A stretch of DNA of 64,000 bases from Pseudomonas sp. R-28-1W-6 (GCF_009799925.1 NZ_WELK01000006.1:62001-126000), one strand, 5' to 3'; positions 15,929-26,507 are shown, counted from the stretch's first letter. Made by a program: numbers and translations. Notes: generated from the letters alone by a model not told the origin.

Positions 15929-16089
15929 GCGATCCACGGCATTGCGGCGGGCTTTGCGGGTGGGGTGGGCCTGCTCGGCCTCCCCGCGTGTTGTCCTGCT
16001 GCTGCCCCCATTCTGTTTCGCTGCCGCGCCTGGTGCAGGGCGTGGCGCTGGTGCATTGGCGCGCCACAGCCGGTCGCGAGGAGTTGTAG

Positions 16090-16701
16090 ATGAGCGAGTC
16101 CGCCGCGCGCGACGAACGCCACAAGGCGCGCATGCAGCGCAAGAAAGCGCTGATCGATGAAAAAATCGCCCAGGCCCAGGACGAATACGGCCTGCTGCTG
16201 GTGCACAGCGGCAACGGCAAGGGCAAGAGCAGCTCGGCCTTCGGCATGGTCGCCCGCGCCCTCGGCCACGGCATCCGCGTCGGCGTAGTGCAGTTCATTA
16301 AGGGCGCTGCCAGCACCGGCGAGGAAAGCTTCTTCCGCCGCTTCCCCGAGGAAGTCAGCTATCACGTGATGGGCGAGGGCTTCACCTGGGAGACCCAGGA
16401 CCGCCAGCGCGACATCGACAAGGCCCGCGCGGCCTGGGCAGTGGCGGCGCAGTTGCTGAGCGACCCGCAGATCGGCCTGGTGGTACTCGACGAGCTGAAT
16501 ATCGCCCTCAAGCACGGCTACCTGGAGCTGGACGCAGTGCTCGCCGACATCGAGGCGCGCCCGCTGCTGCAGCACGTGGTGGTGACCGGCCGCGGCGCCT
16601 TGCCGGGGATGCTCGAGGCGGCGGATACCGTCACCGAGATGAGCCTGGTCAAGCATGCCTTCAAGGCCGGGGTTAAAGCGCAGAAGGGTATTGAGTTTTG
16701 A
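16090..16701 (+). CDS. cobO: Cob(I)yrinic acid a,c-diamide adenosyltransferase CobO
   Basis: P-loop adenosyltransferase of 203 residues (CobO/CobA/BtuR type) that attaches the 5'-deoxyadenosyl group of ATP to cob(I) corrinoids. The P-loop variant is HSGNGKGKSSSAFG (about 39-52), with VGVVQFIKG, the FTWETQDRQRD substrate region and VVLDELN following. It is the first gene after the riboswitch. Its TGA (16699-16701) overlaps the TTG start of cobB at 16698, implying coupled translation through the operon. Confidence 0.96.
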   Translation: MSESAARDERHKARMQRKKALIDEKIAQAQDEYGLLLVHSGNGKGKSSSAFGMVARALGHGIRVGVVQFIKGAASTGEESFFRRFPEEVSYHVMGEGFTWETQDRQRDIDKARAAWAVAAQLLSDPQIGLVVLDELNIALKHGYLELDAVLADIEARPLLQHVVVTGRGALPGMLEAADTVTEMSLVKHAFKAGVKAQKGIEF

Positions 16702-17990
16702 CCCCGCGCAGCTGCCCGGCCCTGCTGATCGCCGCCCCGGCGTCCGGCCAGGGCAAGACCACCGTTACCGCCGCCCTGGCGCGCCTGCACACGCGGGCCG
16801 GCAAGCGCGTGCGGGTGTTCAAGTGCGGCCCGGACTTCCTCGACCCGATGATCCTCGCCCGCGCCTCGGGCCAGGCGGTGTACCAGCTCGACCTGTGGAT
16901 GGTTGGCGAGGACGAATGCCGGCGCCTGCTCTGGGAGGCGGCGGGCGAGGCCGACCTGATCCTCATCGAAGGGGTGATGGGCCTGTTCGACGGCAGCCCG
17001 TCCGCGGCCGACCTGGCGCGGCGTTTCCAGGTGCCGGTGCTGGGGGTGATCGACGGCAGCGCCATGGCGCAGACCTTCGGCGCCCTGGCCTATGGCCTGG
17101 CCAACTTCCAGCACGACCTGCCGTTCGCCGGGGTGCTGGCCAACCGTACCGGTAGCGCGCGGCATGGCGAGATCCTGCGTGACAGTCTGCCGCCGGCGAT
17201 CCGCTGGTACGGCGCCTTGCCGCGCAGCGCCGCGCTGGAGCTGCCCAGCCGCCACCTGGGCCTGGTCCAGGCAGACGAATTGGCCGACCTGGATGCGCGC
17301 CTGGATGCGGCGGCCGATGCACTGCTGGCCAGTGCCGGCGCTGTCCTGCCAGACCCGGTGCGTTTCGCCGCGCCGGTGGAGGAAGCACTCGAGCCACTGC
17401 TGGCCGGCGTGCGCATCGGCGTGGCGCGCGACACCGCGTTCGCCTTCCTCTACCAGGCCAACCTCGACCTGTTGCGCCGCCTCGGCGCCGAGCTGTGCTT
17501 CTTCTCGCCGCTGCGCGAGCGCCAGTTGCCGGAGGCGGACAGCCTCTACCTGCCCGGCGGCTACCCGGAGCTGCACCTGCAGCAACTGGCCGATAACCTG
17601 GCGATGCGCGAGGCGATCCATGTCCATCAGGCCGCCGGCAAGCCGATCCTCGCCGAGTGCGGCGGCATGCTCTACCTGCTCGACCGCCTGACCGACAAGG
17701 CCGGCCACAGCGCCGAACTGCTCGGCCTGCTGCCCGGCCACGCGCAGATGCAGCCGCGCATGGCCGCCCTCGGCCTGCAGCAGGTAGCGCTGCCGGAAGG
17801 CCTGCTGCGTGGCCACACTTACCATCACTCGCAGCTCGACTCGGCCGTCGAACCGCTGGCGCGTGGCAGCAGCCCGAACCAGCGCCCGGCCAGCGAGGCG
17901 GTCTATCGCATCGGACGGCTGACCGCCTCCTATATCCACTTCTACCTGCCGTCCAACCCGCAGGCCGCCGCCGGGCTGCTGTTGCCATGA
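16698..17990 (+). CDS. cobB: Hydrogenobyrinate a,c-diamide synthase CobB (glutamine-hydrolysing)
   Basis: Amidates the a and c side chains of hydrogenobyrinic acid using ATP and glutamine, the step before cobalt insertion. Of 430 residues, the N-terminal dethiobiotin-synthetase-like ATPase has [15 protein letters not shown], and GVMGLFDG follows near residue 95. The C-terminal class I glutamine amidotransferase domain carries the nucleophile Cys in AECGGMLYL and the GHTYHHS His motif. The start is TTG, dictated by overlap with cobO and by homology starting at once. It overlaps bluB by ATGA. Confidence 0.95.
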   Translation: MTPRSCPALLIAAPASGQGKTTVTAALARLHTRAGKRVRVFKCGPDFLDPMILARASGQAVYQLDLWMVGEDECRRLLWEAAGEADLILIEGVMGLFDGSPSAADLARRFQVPVLGVIDGSAMAQTFGALAYGLANFQHDLPFAGVLANRTGSARHGEILRDSLPPAIRWYGALPRSAALELPSRHLGLVQADELADLDARLDAAADALLASAGAVLPDPVRFAAPVEEALEPLLAGVRIGVARDTAFAFLYQANLDLLRRLGAELCFFSPLRERQLPEADSLYLPGGYPELHLQQLADNLAMREAIHVHQAAGKPILAECGGMLYLLDRLTDKAGHSAELLGLLPGHAQMQPRMAALGLQQVALPEGLLRGHTYHHSQLDSAVEPLARGSSPNQRPASEAVYRIGRLTASYIHFYLPSNPQAAAGLLLP

Positions 17991-18637
17991 GCGAGCATGC
18001 CTTCAGCCCCGCCGAACGTGCCGCGGTGTACCGGGCGATTGCCGAGCGTCGCGACATGCGCCACTTCGCCGGCGGCGCGGTGGCCCCGGAGCTGCTCGCG
18101 CGCCTGCTGGAAGCCGCGCACCAGGCGCCCAGCGTCGGCCTGATGCAGCCCTGGCGCTTTATCCGCATCACCCGCCCGCAACTGCGCGACGCCATCCATG
18201 CCCAGGTCGAGGCCGAGCGGGTGCGCACCGCCGAGGCCCTGGGCGAGCGCAGCGACGAGTTCATGCGGCTCAAGGTCGAGGGCATCCGCGACTGCGCCGA
18301 GCTGTTGGTGGTGGCACTGATGGATCTGCGCGAGAAACACATCTTCGGCCGCCGCACCCTGCCGGAAATGGACCTGGCCTCCCTGGCCTGCGCCATCCAG
18401 AACCTCTGGCTGGCCTCGCGCGCCGAAGGCCTGGGCCTCGGTTGGGTCTCGCTGTTCGAGCCGCAGGCGCTGGCCGAGCTGCTGCATATGCCGGTCGGCA
18501 GCAAGCCGCTGGCGATTCTTTGCCTGGGCCCGGTCACCGAGTTCTACCGCGAGCCGATGCTGGTCCAGGAAGGCTGGGCCACGCCGCGACCCTTGCAGGA
18601 GCTGCTGTTCACCGACAGCTGGGGGCAACACGAATGA
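17987..18637 (+). CDS. bluB: 5,6-dimethylbenzimidazole synthase BluB
   Basis: Flavin-destroying nitroreductase-fold enzyme that converts reduced FMN and oxygen to 5,6-dimethylbenzimidazole, the lower ligand base of B12. The 216 residues include [11 protein letters not shown] at the N-terminus, [13 protein letters not shown] (BluB signature around 50-62), [19 protein letters not shown] and [12 protein letters not shown]. Its presence means the cell can make its own lower ligand aerobically. Both ends overlap neighbours by ATGA (with cobB and cobD). Confidence 0.95.
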   Translation: MSEHAFSPAERAAVYRAIAERRDMRHFAGGAVAPELLARLLEAAHQAPSVGLMQPWRFIRITRPQLRDAIHAQVEAERVRTAEALGERSDEFMRLKVEGIRDCAELLVVALMDLREKHIFGRRTLPEMDLASLACAIQNLWLASRAEGLGLGWVSLFEPQALAELLHMPVGSKPLAILCLGPVTEFYREPMLVQEGWATPRPLQELLFTDSWGQHE

Positions 18638-19542
18638 GCCTGCTGCTGGCCACCCTGGCTGGAGTGACCCTGGACGGCCTGCTCGGCGAGCCCAAGCGCT
18701 GGCACCCGCTGGTGGCCTTTGGCGGCCTGGCGCAACGCATCGAACAACGCCTCAACAGTGGTGGCCACGGCTGGCGCAGCCACGGCGTCACCGGCTGGTG
18801 CCTGGCGGTGCTGCCGCTGACCCTGCTCAGCCTGCTGCTGGCGCGCTTGCCCTATCTCGGCTGGCTGGTGGAGGTGCTGACCCTGTACGCCGCCCTCGGC
18901 CTGCGCAGCCTCGGCGAGCACGCGCTGCCGGTGGCCCAGGCGCTGCGCCTGGGCGATCTGCCCGAGGCACGCAAGCGGGTGGGCTATATGGTTAGCCGGC
19001 AGACCGCCGAGCTGGACAGCGAGGGTGTGGCCCGCGCTGGCACCGAGTCGGTGCTGGAGAACGGCTCGGACGCGGTGTTTGCCGCGCTGTTCTGGTTCCT
19101 CGTCGCCGGTGCGCCGGGCGTGGTGCTCTATCGCCTGAGCAACACCCTGGACGCCATGTGGGGCTACCGCAACGAGCGCTTCGAACGCTTTGGCTGGGCC
19201 GCGGCGAAGATCGACGATGGCCTCAATTACCTCCCCGCGCGCCTGGTGGCGCTGACCTATGCGCTGCTCGGCAAGACCGCTCTGGCCCTCCGCTGCTGGC
19301 GCCAGCAGGCGCCGCAGTGGGACAGCCCCAACGCCGGCCCGGTGATGGCCGCCGGTGCCGGCGCCCTCGGCGTGAGCCTGGGCGGCGCGGCGACCTATCA
19401 TGGCGAGCTGCATGTGCGCCCCGTGCTGGGTGCGGGGCCGCAGGCGCGGGCGCGCGATATCGAGCGCGCGCTCAATCTGGTGAATGGCGGCGTGCTGCTG
19501 TGGCTGGCGCTGTTGCTGATCGGGAGTCTTTACCTTGCTTGA
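18634..19542 (+). CDS. cobD: Adenosylcobinamide-phosphate synthase CobD (CbiB)
   Basis: Membrane protein of 302 residues that joins aminopropanol phosphate to adenosylcobyric acid, giving adenosylcobinamide phosphate. Signatures: [18 protein letters not shown] near the N-terminus, [34 protein letters not shown] and the [19 protein letters not shown] segment, with hydrophobic stretches near 48-65 and 275-300. This is the Pseudomonas CobD (CbiB of Salmonella), not the threonine-phosphate decarboxylase. Its stop overlaps the TTG start of the next gene. Confidence 0.94.
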   Translation: MSLLLATLAGVTLDGLLGEPKRWHPLVAFGGLAQRIEQRLNSGGHGWRSHGVTGWCLAVLPLTLLSLLLARLPYLGWLVEVLTLYAALGLRSLGEHALPVAQALRLGDLPEARKRVGYMVSRQTAELDSEGVARAGTESVLENGSDAVFAALFWFLVAGAPGVVLYRLSNTLDAMWGYRNERFERFGWAAAKIDDGLNYLPARLVALTYALLGKTALALRCWRQQAPQWDSPNAGPVMAAGAGALGVSLGGAATYHGELHVRPVLGAGPQARARDIERALNLVNGGVLLWLALLLIGSLYLA

Positions 19543-20518
19543 ACATGGTGGCCGCCTGCGTGCGGCGGCGCAGCGCTATGGCATCGCCCTGGCCGACTGG
19601 CTCGACCTGTCCACTGGCATCGCGCCCTATGGCTGGCCGCTGCCGGCGATTCCGGCGACGGCCTGGAGTCGCCTGCCCGAGTCGGACGATGGCCTGGAGG
19701 CGGCGGCGCGCGACTACTACGGCGTACCCGCCTTGCTGCCGGTGGCCGGCTCCCAGGCGGCGATCCAGGCCCTGCCGCAGCTGCGCAGGCAGGGGCGGGT
19801 GGGGATCGTTTCGCCGGCCTATGCCGAACATGCCGAGGCCTGGCGCCGCGCGGGGCATCAGGTCAGCGAACTCGGCGAAGGGGCGGTGGGTCGCGCCCTG
19901 GAACGCCTGGATGTGCTGCTGCTGATCAACCCCAACAACCCGACCGGACGACTGCTCGCGCCGCAGCAACTGCTCGACTGGCACGCCCGCCTGGCCGAGC
20001 GCGGTGGCTGGCTGGTGGTGGACGAGGCGTTCATCGACTGCACGCCGCAGCACAGCCTGGCGGCCTTCAGCCAGTTGCCGGGGCTGATCGTGCTGCGCTC
20101 GTTCGGCAAGTTCTTCGGCCTGGCCGGCATCCGCCTGGGTTTCGTCCTGGCCGAGCCGACGCTGCTGGAGCGCCTGGCTGAGCGCCTTGGCCCCTGGACC
20201 ATCAGCGGCCCGACGCGGGCGGTGGCCACCGCCATCCTGCAGGACGGCGCCGGCCAGCAGGCCCAGCGCGAGCGCCTGCAGGCCGACGGCCTGCGCCTGG
20301 CCGTGCTGCTCAGCGCCCATGGCCTGGCCCCGGCGGGCGGCACCGCGCTGTTCCAGCTGGTCGCTCAGCAGCAGGCGGTCGGCCTGCACGGCTACTTCGC
20401 CCGTCGCGGCATCCTCGTACGTCTGTTCGCCGAGACCCGCTGCCTGCGCTTCGGCCTGCCTGCCGACGAAGCAGGCTGGCAACGGCTGGAGCAGGCCCTG
20501 CAGGAGATGCCGCGATGA
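19535..20518 (+). CDS. cobC: L-threonine-O-3-phosphate decarboxylase CobC (CobD of Salmonella)
   Basis: PLP-dependent fold-type I decarboxylase that makes (R)-1-amino-2-propanol O-2-phosphate, the aminopropanol linker used by CobD. The 327 residues show [22 protein letters not shown] and the PLP-lysine motif [17 protein letters not shown] (about 190-206), with [12 protein letters not shown] near the end. The start is TTG at 19535, inside the end of cobD, and is supported by the LEHGGRL N-terminus usual for the family. It overlaps cobQ by ATGA. Confidence 0.94.
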   Translation: MLEHGGRLRAAAQRYGIALADWLDLSTGIAPYGWPLPAIPATAWSRLPESDDGLEAAARDYYGVPALLPVAGSQAAIQALPQLRRQGRVGIVSPAYAEHAEAWRRAGHQVSELGEGAVGRALERLDVLLLINPNNPTGRLLAPQQLLDWHARLAERGGWLVVDEAFIDCTPQHSLAAFSQLPGLIVLRSFGKFFGLAGIRLGFVLAEPTLLERLAERLGPWTISGPTRAVATAILQDGAGQQAQRERLQADGLRLAVLLSAHGLAPAGGTALFQLVAQQQAVGLHGYFARRGILVRLFAETRCLRFGLPADEAGWQRLEQALQEMPR

Positions 20519-21966
20519 CCGCCACCTTGATGGTGCAGGGCACCACCTCCGATGCCGGCAAGAGCACCCTGGTGACTGCCCTGTGCCGCTGGCTCAAGCG
20601 CCAAGGCGTCGCGGTGGTGCCGTTCAAGCCGCAGAACATGGCACTGAACAGCGCGGTTACCAGCGACGGCGGCGAGATCGGTCGAGCCCAGGCGGTGCAG
20701 GCCCAAGCCGCCGGCTTGGCGCCGCACACCGATATGAACCCGGTGCTGCTCAAGCCCAACAGCGACACCGGCGCCCAGGTGATCATCCACGGCCGCGCCA
20801 TCGGCAACATGCACGCGGTGGCCTACCACGACTACAAGCAGACCGCGCGCGCCGCCGTGCTGGAGTCGCACCAGCGCCTCTGTGCGCAGTATCCGATGGT
20901 GATGGTCGAGGGCGCCGGCTCGCCGGCGGAGATCAATCTGCGTGCCGGCGACATCGCCAACATGGGTTTCGCCGAGGCGGTGGACTGCCCGGTGATCCTG
21001 ATTGCCGATATCGACAAGGGCGGCGTGTTCGCCCACCTGGTCGGCACCCTCGAATTGCTCAGCGCATCCGAGCAGGCGCGCGTGCAGGGCTTCGTGATCA
21101 ACCGTTTCCGCGGCGACCTCAGCCTGCTGCAACCGGGCCTGGACTGGCTGGAGGAACGCACCGGCAAGCCGGTGCTCGGCGTGCTGCCGTACCTCATGGA
21201 TTTCCACCTGGAAGCCGAGGATGCGGTGGCCACGCGCCAGGTGACCCAGGCCGGGCCACAGCTCAAGGTGCTGGTGCCGGTGCTGCCGCGCATCAGCAAC
21301 CACACCGACTTCGATCCGCTGCGCCTGCACCCGCAGGTCGACCTGCAGTTCATCGGCCCCGGCCAGGCCATTCCGCCGGCCGACCTGATCATCCTGCCAG
21401 GCTCGAAAAGCGTGCGCGCCGACCTGGCCTTCCTCCGCGAGCAGGGCTGGCCGGCGGCCATCGAGCGCCACCTGCGCTACGGCGGCAAGCTGCTCGGCAT
21501 CTGCGGCGGCCTGCAGATGCTCGGCACACAGATCGACGACCCCCATGGCCTGGAAGGTGCGCCCGGTAGCAGCGCCGGCCTTGGCCTGCTGGACTTCGTC
21601 ACCGTGCTGGAACCGGAGAAGCAGCTGCGCAATGTGCAGGGTTTGTTGTGTCTGGAGCAGGCGGCGGTGAGCGGCTACGAGATCCACGCCGGGGGCAGCA
21701 CGGGCGCCGGGCTTAACGGCGCGGTGCAGCTGAATGACGGTCGCCCGGATGGCGGTATGAGTGGCGATGGTCAGGTGCTCGGCACCTACCTGCACGGCCT
21801 GTTCGAATCGTCTGCGGCATGTGGCGCGCTGCTGCGCTGGGCCGGCCTGCGCGAGGTGCAGACGGTGGACTACCATGCCCTGCGTGAACGCGATATCGAG
21901 CGCCTGGCCGATCTGGTCGAGGCGCATCTGGATACCGGTAAATTGCGCGAGCTGTGTGGCCTGTAG
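20515..21966 (+). CDS. cobQ: Cobyric acid synthase CobQ
   Basis: Performs four ATP-dependent amidations (b, d, e, g) on adenosylcobyrinic acid a,c-diamide. The 483 residues comprise an N-terminal ATPase domain ([32 protein letters not shown]) and a C-terminal glutamine amidotransferase domain with nucleophile Cys in [14 protein letters not shown] and His in GTYLHGLF. Length is normal. A 33-base gap separates it from cobP, the only gap of that size in the operon. Confidence 0.96.
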   Translation: MTATLMVQGTTSDAGKSTLVTALCRWLKRQGVAVVPFKPQNMALNSAVTSDGGEIGRAQAVQAQAAGLAPHTDMNPVLLKPNSDTGAQVIIHGRAIGNMHAVAYHDYKQTARAAVLESHQRLCAQYPMVMVEGAGSPAEINLRAGDIANMGFAEAVDCPVILIADIDKGGVFAHLVGTLELLSASEQARVQGFVINRFRGDLSLLQPGLDWLEERTGKPVLGVLPYLMDFHLEAEDAVATRQVTQAGPQLKVLVPVLPRISNHTDFDPLRLHPQVDLQFIGPGQAIPPADLIILPGSKSVRADLAFLREQGWPAAIERHLRYGGKLLGICGGLQMLGTQIDDPHGLEGAPGSSAGLGLLDFVTVLEPEKQLRNVQGLLCLEQAAVSGYEIHAGGSTGAGLNGAVQLNDGRPDGGMSGDGQVLGTYLHGLFESSAACGALLRWAGLREVQTVDYHALRERDIERLADLVEAHLDTGKLRELCGL

Positions 21967-21999
21967 CCTGCACTGGCAGAACCCCTGAATGAGGCAAAC

Positions 22000-22521
22000 A
22001 TGCTTGAACTGATCCTCGGCGGCGCCCGTTCCGGCAAGAGCCGCCTGGCCGAGACGCTGGCTGGTGAATCCGGCCTGGCGGTGACTTATATCGCCACCAG
22101 CCAGGCGCTGGACGGCGAGATGAGTTTGCGTATCGCCCAGCACCGCGCGCGGCGTCCGGCTGGCTGGGCGCTGGTCGAGGAGCCCGTCGAACTTGCCAAG
22201 GTGCTGCGCGAGCAGGCGGGCGAGGGATGCTGCCTGCTGGTCGATTGCCTGACCCTGTGGCTGACCAACCTGCTGATGCTGGACGATGAAACACGTCTGC
22301 AGGCCGAGCGTGTGGCGTTGCTGGAATGCCTGGCCGAGCTGCCGGGGCGGATCATTCTGGTCAGCAACGAAACCGGCCTGGGCGTGGTGCCGCTGGGTGA
22401 GCTGACTCGGCGTTATGTCGACGAGGCCGGCTGGTTGCACCAGGCCCTGGCCGAACGCAGCCAGCGGGTGGTGTTCACCGTCGCCGGGCTGCCCATGATC
22501 CTGAAAGGAGAACGCCTGTGA
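22000..22521 (+). CDS. cobP: Adenosylcobinamide kinase/guanylyltransferase CobP
   Basis: Bifunctional enzyme (CobU of Salmonella) that phosphorylates adenosylcobinamide and transfers GMP to it, activating the nucleotide loop. The 173 residues show the P-loop [13 protein letters not shown] at the N-terminus, [13 protein letters not shown], the [11 protein letters not shown] signature and [24 protein letters not shown] with the guanylylation region. Its stop overlaps the GTG start of cobU. Hydrolytic and salvage roles are also possible for this enzyme. Confidence 0.95.
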   Translation: MLELILGGARSGKSRLAETLAGESGLAVTYIATSQALDGEMSLRIAQHRARRPAGWALVEEPVELAKVLREQAGEGCCLLVDCLTLWLTNLLMLDDETRLQAERVALLECLAELPGRIILVSNETGLGVVPLGELTRRYVDEAGWLHQALAERSQRVVFTVAGLPMILKGERL

Positions 22522-23567
22522 GTGCATTCTGGTGGCAGGCGAGCTGCCGACCGCTCGACCAGCAGGTGGCTGCCCAGGCCCTGCAACGCCAGGCCGAGCT
22601 GACCAAGCCGGCCGGTGCCCTCGGCCAACTGGAGCCGCTGGCGGTACGCCTGGCCGCCCAGCAGGGGCGCGTGCGTCCCGAGCTGGAGCGGGTGTGGATC
22701 AGCATCTTCGCCGGTGACCACGGGGTGGTCGCTGAAGGCGTGTCGGCCTATCCGCAGGCGGTGACCGTGCAGATGCTCGGCAACTTTGCCGGCGGTGGCG
22801 CGGCGATCAGCGTACTGGCCCGCCAGCTCGGCGCGACCCTGGAAGTGCACAACCTCGGCACGGTCGAACCGGCGCCGGCCATGCTCGGCGTCTGCCAGCA
22901 TCAACTGGCGCCGGGCACGGCCAATTTCACCCAAGCGCCGGCGATGAGCGGCGAACTGTGCCTGGCGGCGCTGCAGGTCGGCCGTGCGGTGGCCGAGCGC
23001 GCCGCGGTTGCCGGCTGCCAGCTGTTCATCGGCGGCGAGATGGGCATCGGCAACACCACGGCGGCCAGCGCGCTGGCCTGCGCGCTGCTGGACAAGCAGC
23101 TGAGCGAGCTGGTCGGCCCCGGCACCGGGCTGGACAGCGCCGGTATGGTGCGTAAGATCCGCGCCGTCGAATCTGCCCTGGCCCTGCACGATCAGGCCCG
23201 CGCGCCGCTGGATTGCCTGCAGCGCCTGGGTGGCCTGGAAATCGCCGCGCTGACCGGCGCCTACCTGGCCTGTGCGCAGCAGGGCGTCAGTGTGCTGGTC
23301 GATGGCTTCATCTGCAGCGTCGCGGCCCTGCTGGCGGTGCGCCTGAATCCGGGCGTGGCCGACTGGCTGCTGTTCAGCCATAGCGGCGCCGAGCCGGGCC
23401 ATCGCCACGTGCTGGCCGCCCTGGCGGCCGAGCCTTTGCTGCAACTGGGCCTGCGCCTGGGCGAGGGCAGTGGTGCGGCGCTGGCGGTGCCGTTGCTGCG
23501 CCTGGCGTGCGCGCTGCACGGGCAGATGGCGACTTTTTCTGAAGCAGCAGTACAGGAGCATGGTTGA
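22518..23567 (+). CDS. cobU: Nicotinate-nucleotide--dimethylbenzimidazole phosphoribosyltransferase CobU (CobT)
   Basis: Makes alpha-ribazole-5'-phosphate from nicotinate mononucleotide and the dimethylbenzimidazole supplied by BluB. The 349 residues include [39 protein letters not shown] with substrate-binding residues, and [13 protein letters not shown]. The catalytic Glu is expected in the GEGSGAALA segment near the C-terminus. The start is GTG at 22518, overlapping cobP, with AAAGGAG upstream. Its stop overlaps the phosphatase ATG by one base. Confidence 0.95.
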   Translation: MSAFWWQASCRPLDQQVAAQALQRQAELTKPAGALGQLEPLAVRLAAQQGRVRPELERVWISIFAGDHGVVAEGVSAYPQAVTVQMLGNFAGGGAAISVLARQLGATLEVHNLGTVEPAPAMLGVCQHQLAPGTANFTQAPAMSGELCLAALQVGRAVAERAAVAGCQLFIGGEMGIGNTTAASALACALLDKQLSELVGPGTGLDSAGMVRKIRAVESALALHDQARAPLDCLQRLGGLEIAALTGAYLACAQQGVSVLVDGFICSVAALLAVRLNPGVADWLLFSHSGAEPGHRHVLAALAAEPLLQLGLRLGEGSGAALAVPLLRLACALHGQMATFSEAAVQEHG

Positions 23568-24139
23568 TGAGTTTGCAGCTGGATCTTTTGCGCCACGGTG
23601 AGACCACCGGCGGCAACGGTTTTCGTGGCAGCCTGGACGACGCCCTCAGCGAGCGCGGCTGGCAGCAGATGCATGCGACCCTGGCCGAACAGGGTGGCTG
23701 GGAGCTGATCATCAGCTCGCCGCTGCAGCGCTGCGAGGCCTTCGCCCGCCAGCTGGCGGAGACCCAGGGCCTGCCGCTGCGCATCGAGGCCGATCTGCGT
23801 GAGCTGCACTTCGGCGACTGGGAAGGGCGCAACGCCGCGGAAATCCTCCTCGAGGACACCGAAGCGCTGGGCAGCTTCTGGAACGATCCGTTCAACTTCA
23901 CCCCGCCGAATGCCGAGCCGGTGCGCGACTTCGCCGCCCGGGTGATGGCCGCCATCGCGCGCCTGCAGCAGGAGCTGGCCGGCCAGCGCGTGCTGCTGGT
24001 GACCCACGGCGGGGTGATGCGCCTGCTGCTGGCCCAGGCCCGCGGCCTGCCGCAGCAGCAGATGCTGCAGGTCGAGGTCGGCCATGCCGCGCTGCATCGC
24101 CTGCAGGTCGCGGCCGACCTGAGCCTGCGCGAAGCCTGA
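23567..24139 (+). CDS. Alpha-ribazole phosphatase, histidine phosphatase family
   Basis: Histidine phosphatase of 190 residues that probably dephosphorylates alpha-ribazole-5'-phosphate or adenosylcobalamin phosphate (CobC of Salmonella). The catalytic motif is LLRHGETTGGNGFRGS, with the phosphohistidine near residue 9. SSPLQRCEAFARQLAE and LVTHGGVMRLLL supply the second His. ELHFGDWEGR fits alpha-ribazole phosphatases. The ATG at 23567 overlaps the cobU stop; a TTG one codon earlier is less likely. No symbol is given because cobC is used in this window for the decarboxylase. Confidence 0.9.
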   Translation: MSLQLDLLRHGETTGGNGFRGSLDDALSERGWQQMHATLAEQGGWELIISSPLQRCEAFARQLAETQGLPLRIEADLRELHFGDWEGRNAAEILLEDTEALGSFWNDPFNFTPPNAEPVRDFAARVMAAIARLQQELAGQRVLLVTHGGVMRLLLAQARGLPQQQMLQVEVGHAALHRLQVAADLSLREA

Positions 24140-24141
24140 GC

Positions 24142-24876
24142 ATGCGACCGCTGCTGATCGCCCTGCAGTTCCTCACCCGCCTGCCGGTGAGCCTGGCGGG
24201 CATGCCGGCACCCCAGCAGCTGGGCCGTTCGCTGCTGTGGTACCCGGCGGTCGGGCTGCTGCTCGGCGGCCTGTTGTGGCTGGCGCAGCTGCTGCTGAGC
24301 GGCGCGCCGGCCTTGCTGCAGGCGGCGCTGCTGCTGGCGCTGTGGGTCGGCCTGAGCGGCGGGCTGCACCTGGACGGCCTGGCCGACACGGCGGATGCCT
24401 GGGTCGGCGGCTACGGCGACCGCGAACGCACCCTGGCGATCATGAAGGACCCGCGCAGCGGACCGATCGCCGTGGTGGTGCTGGTGCTGCTGCTGTTGCT
24501 CAAGTTCGCCGCCCTGGTCGCGCTGCTGCAGGCCGGGCAATGGAGTGCGCTATTGCTGGCGCCGTGGCTGGGGCGTTGGCTGTTGCCGCTGCTGTTCCTC
24601 ACCACGCCCTACGTGCGCGCCGGCGGCCTGGGCCAGGCGCTCAGCGAGCACCTGCCGCGCCAGCAACTGCCGCTGGTGCTGGCCGGCAACGCCCTGGCCA
24701 TGCTGCTGTGCGGCTGGGCCGGGCTGCTGGCCATCGGCGCTGCGCTGCTGAGCTTCTTCCTGCTGCGCCGCGCCTTCGTCACCCGCCTGGGCGGCACCAC
24801 CGGCGACACCGCCGGGGCGCTGCTGGAGCTGGCCGAGTGTGCGGTGCTGCTGGTGCTGGCGCTCGCCCTGGCTTGA
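24142..24876 (+). CDS. cobV: Adenosylcobinamide-GDP ribazoletransferase CobV (CobS)
   Basis: Integral membrane enzyme that joins alpha-ribazole (phosphate) to adenosylcobinamide-GDP, the last assembly step of B12. The 244 residues include FLTRLPV near the N-terminus, the catalytic-region motifs GLHLDGLADTADAWVGG and IMKDPRSGPIAVV, and about six hydrophobic segments through to the C-terminus. It is the last gene of the cobO operon, 2 bases after the phosphatase gene. A palindromic repeat follows its stop and may end or protect the transcript. Confidence 0.95.
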   Translation: MRPLLIALQFLTRLPVSLAGMPAPQQLGRSLLWYPAVGLLLGGLLWLAQLLLSGAPALLQAALLLALWVGLSGGLHLDGLADTADAWVGGYGDRERTLAIMKDPRSGPIAVVVLVLLLLLKFAALVALLQAGQWSALLLAPWLGRWLLPLLFLTTPYVRAGGLGQALSEHLPRQQLPLVLAGNALAMLLCGWAGLLAIGAALLSFFLLRRAFVTRLGGTTGDTAGALLELAECAVLLVLALALA

Positions 24877-24899
24877 GTGCCTGGATTCGACCTGTGCCC

Positions 24900-24960
24900 T
24901 AGGGTGCGCCGTGCGCAGCGGAACGCCTGCGCGGGGCATTGGTGCGCACGGCGCACCCTA
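24900..24960. repeat. TAGGGTGCGC palindromic intergenic repeat, copy 3
   Basis: The longest-armed copy: TAGGGTGCGCCGTGCGCA (24900-24917) and TGCGCACGGCGCACCCTA (24943-24960) are 18-base perfect inverted arms around a 25-base loop. It lies 23 bases after the cobV stop, so it would form a strong hairpin at the end of the cob operon mRNA. No T run follows. The remaining gap to 25116 shows only a ribosome binding site for the next gene. Confidence 0.88.
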
Positions 24961-25116
24961 CAACTGTGCTGCCGGTTTAGTGCTTAGCTGTGTTTGGCGC
25001 GCTGCGCGTTGCCGGTATATACAGCCTGTAGCTTGCCGCCTGCATGCGTCCGGCGGCAGGGCGCCAACACTCTATTTCGCGAACCGGCGGGAATCACCCG
25101 CCCACAAGGATCAAGC

Positions 25117-26325
25117 ATGACTTCGGTATGGCGTACCAGTGGCTGGGTGTTGCTCGGCGCATCGCTGATCCTGGCGCTGTCGCTGGGTATCCGCCACGGC
25201 TTCGGCCTGTTCCTCACGCCGATGAGCAGCGAGTTCGGCTGGGGTCGTGAGGTGTTCGCCTTCGCCATCGCCCTGCAGAACCTGATCTGGGGCCTGGCGC
25301 AGCCGGTGACCGGGGCCATCGCCGACCGGTTCGGCGCGCGCCGGGTGATCGCCGTCGGCGGATTGCTGTATGCCGCCGGCCTGCTGCTGATGGGTTATGC
25401 CGACTCGGCCGCGTCGTTGTCGCTGAGCGCCGGGCTGCTGATCGGCATCGGCCTGTCCGGCACCTCGTTCTCGGTACTGCTGGGCGTGGTCGGCCGCGCC
25501 GTGCCGGTGGAAAAACGCAGCATGGCCATGGGCATCGCCGCGGCGGCCGGCTCCTTCGGCCAGTTCGCCATGCTGCCGGGCTCGCTCGGCCTGATCGGCT
25601 GGCTGGGCTGGTCCGCCGCCCTGCTGGCGCTGGGCCTGCTGGTGGCGCTGATCGTGCCGCTGGCGCTGCTGGTGCGCGACCAGCCGCTGCCCTCGCTGGG
25701 CGCCGAGCAGAGCCTGGGCGAGGCGCTGCGCGAGGCCTGCGGGCACTCCGGGTTCTGGCTGCTGGCGCTGGGCTTCTTCGTCTGCGGCTTCCAGGTGGTG
25801 TTCATCGGTGTGCACCTGCCGGCCTATCTGGTCGACCAGCACCTGCCGGCCACGGTCGGCACCACGGTGCTGGCATTGGTCGGCCTGTTCAACGTGTTCG
25901 GCACCTATATCGCCGGCTGGCTCGGCGGTCGGTTGTCCAAGCCGCGCCTGCTGACCGCGCTGTACCTGGCGCGTACGGTGGTGATCGTGGCCTTCTTCTA
26001 CACGCCGCTGAGTGCGTGGAGCGCCTACGCCTTCGGCATTGCGATGGGCCTGCTGTGGCTGTCCACGGTGCCGCTGACCAATGGCACGGTGGCCACCCTG
26101 TTCGGCGTGCGCAACCTGTCGATGCTGGGCGGCATCGTCTTCCTCTTCCACCAGCTCGGCGCCTTCCTCGGCGGCTGGCTGGGCGGCTACCTGTACGACC
26201 ACACCGGCAGCTACGACCTGGTCTGGCAGATCGCCATTGCCCTCGGCCTGCTCGCCGCGGCGCTCAACTGGCCGGTGCGCGAGCAGCCGGTGGCGCGCCT
26301 GCAGGCGGCGCACGGCCTGGCATGA
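25117..26325 (+). CDS. MFS transporter
   Basis: Major facilitator of about 402 residues with twelve hydrophobic segments. After the second segment, ADRFGARRVIAVGG is the family loop motif, and the N-terminal GIRHGFGLFLTPMSSEFGW resembles the oxalate/formate and monocarboxylate porter branch. Substrate is not readable. The ATG at 25117 follows AAGGA; in-frame upstream ATG/GTG codons lie in non-conserved sequence. From memory, a similar transporter follows cobV in P. aeruginosa. A corrinoid or carboxylate role is possible but unproven. The stop overlaps a 40-codon membrane gene. Confidence 0.88.
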   Translation: MTSVWRTSGWVLLGASLILALSLGIRHGFGLFLTPMSSEFGWGREVFAFAIALQNLIWGLAQPVTGAIADRFGARRVIAVGGLLYAAGLLLMGYADSAASLSLSAGLLIGIGLSGTSFSVLLGVVGRAVPVEKRSMAMGIAAAAGSFGQFAMLPGSLGLIGWLGWSAALLALGLLVALIVPLALLVRDQPLPSLGAEQSLGEALREACGHSGFWLLALGFFVCGFQVVFIGVHLPAYLVDQHLPATVGTTVLALVGLFNVFGTYIAGWLGGRLSKPRLLTALYLARTVVIVAFFYTPLSAWSAYAFGIAMGLLWLSTVPLTNGTVATLFGVRNLSMLGGIVFLFHQLGAFLGGWLGGYLYDHTGSYDLVWQIAIALGLLAAALNWPVREQPVARLQAAHGLA

Positions 26326-26444
26326 GCCGGCGCCAGCTGACCCTGCTCGGCGTGCTGGCCGGCGCCGGCCTCCTGCTGCTGGCCTGGTGGGGCTGGCAGC
26401 AGGTCGGCCTGGCGGCGCTGCAGTTGGGCATGGGCCTGTGCTGA
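26322..26444 (+). CDS. Small single-span membrane protein, 40 residues
   Basis: The short frame begins at an ATG overlapping the MFS stop (ATGA at 26322-26325). It encodes MSRRQLTLLGVLAGAGLLLL followed by AWWGWQQVGLAALQLGMGLC: a basic start and one hydrophobic helix of about 18 residues, with Trp residues at its end. ATGA coupling and positive-inside topology support a real gene, possibly a small partner of the transporter. No family is recognised. It could be chance, since overlapping frames are common in GC-rich DNA. Confidence 0.55.
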   Translation: MSRRQLTLLGVLAGAGLLLLAWWGWQQVGLAALQLGMGLC

Positions 26445-26507
26445 GCGTTGCCGAAGGCTATCAAGGCGCGTAGCGTGGCCTGAGGATTCAGTGCAGAGGT
26501 TGTCATC

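Noticed and set aside
20392..22527. 711-codon open frame on the minus strand opposite cobQ and cobP
   Set aside because: Shadow of two genes with complete family motifs on the plus strand.
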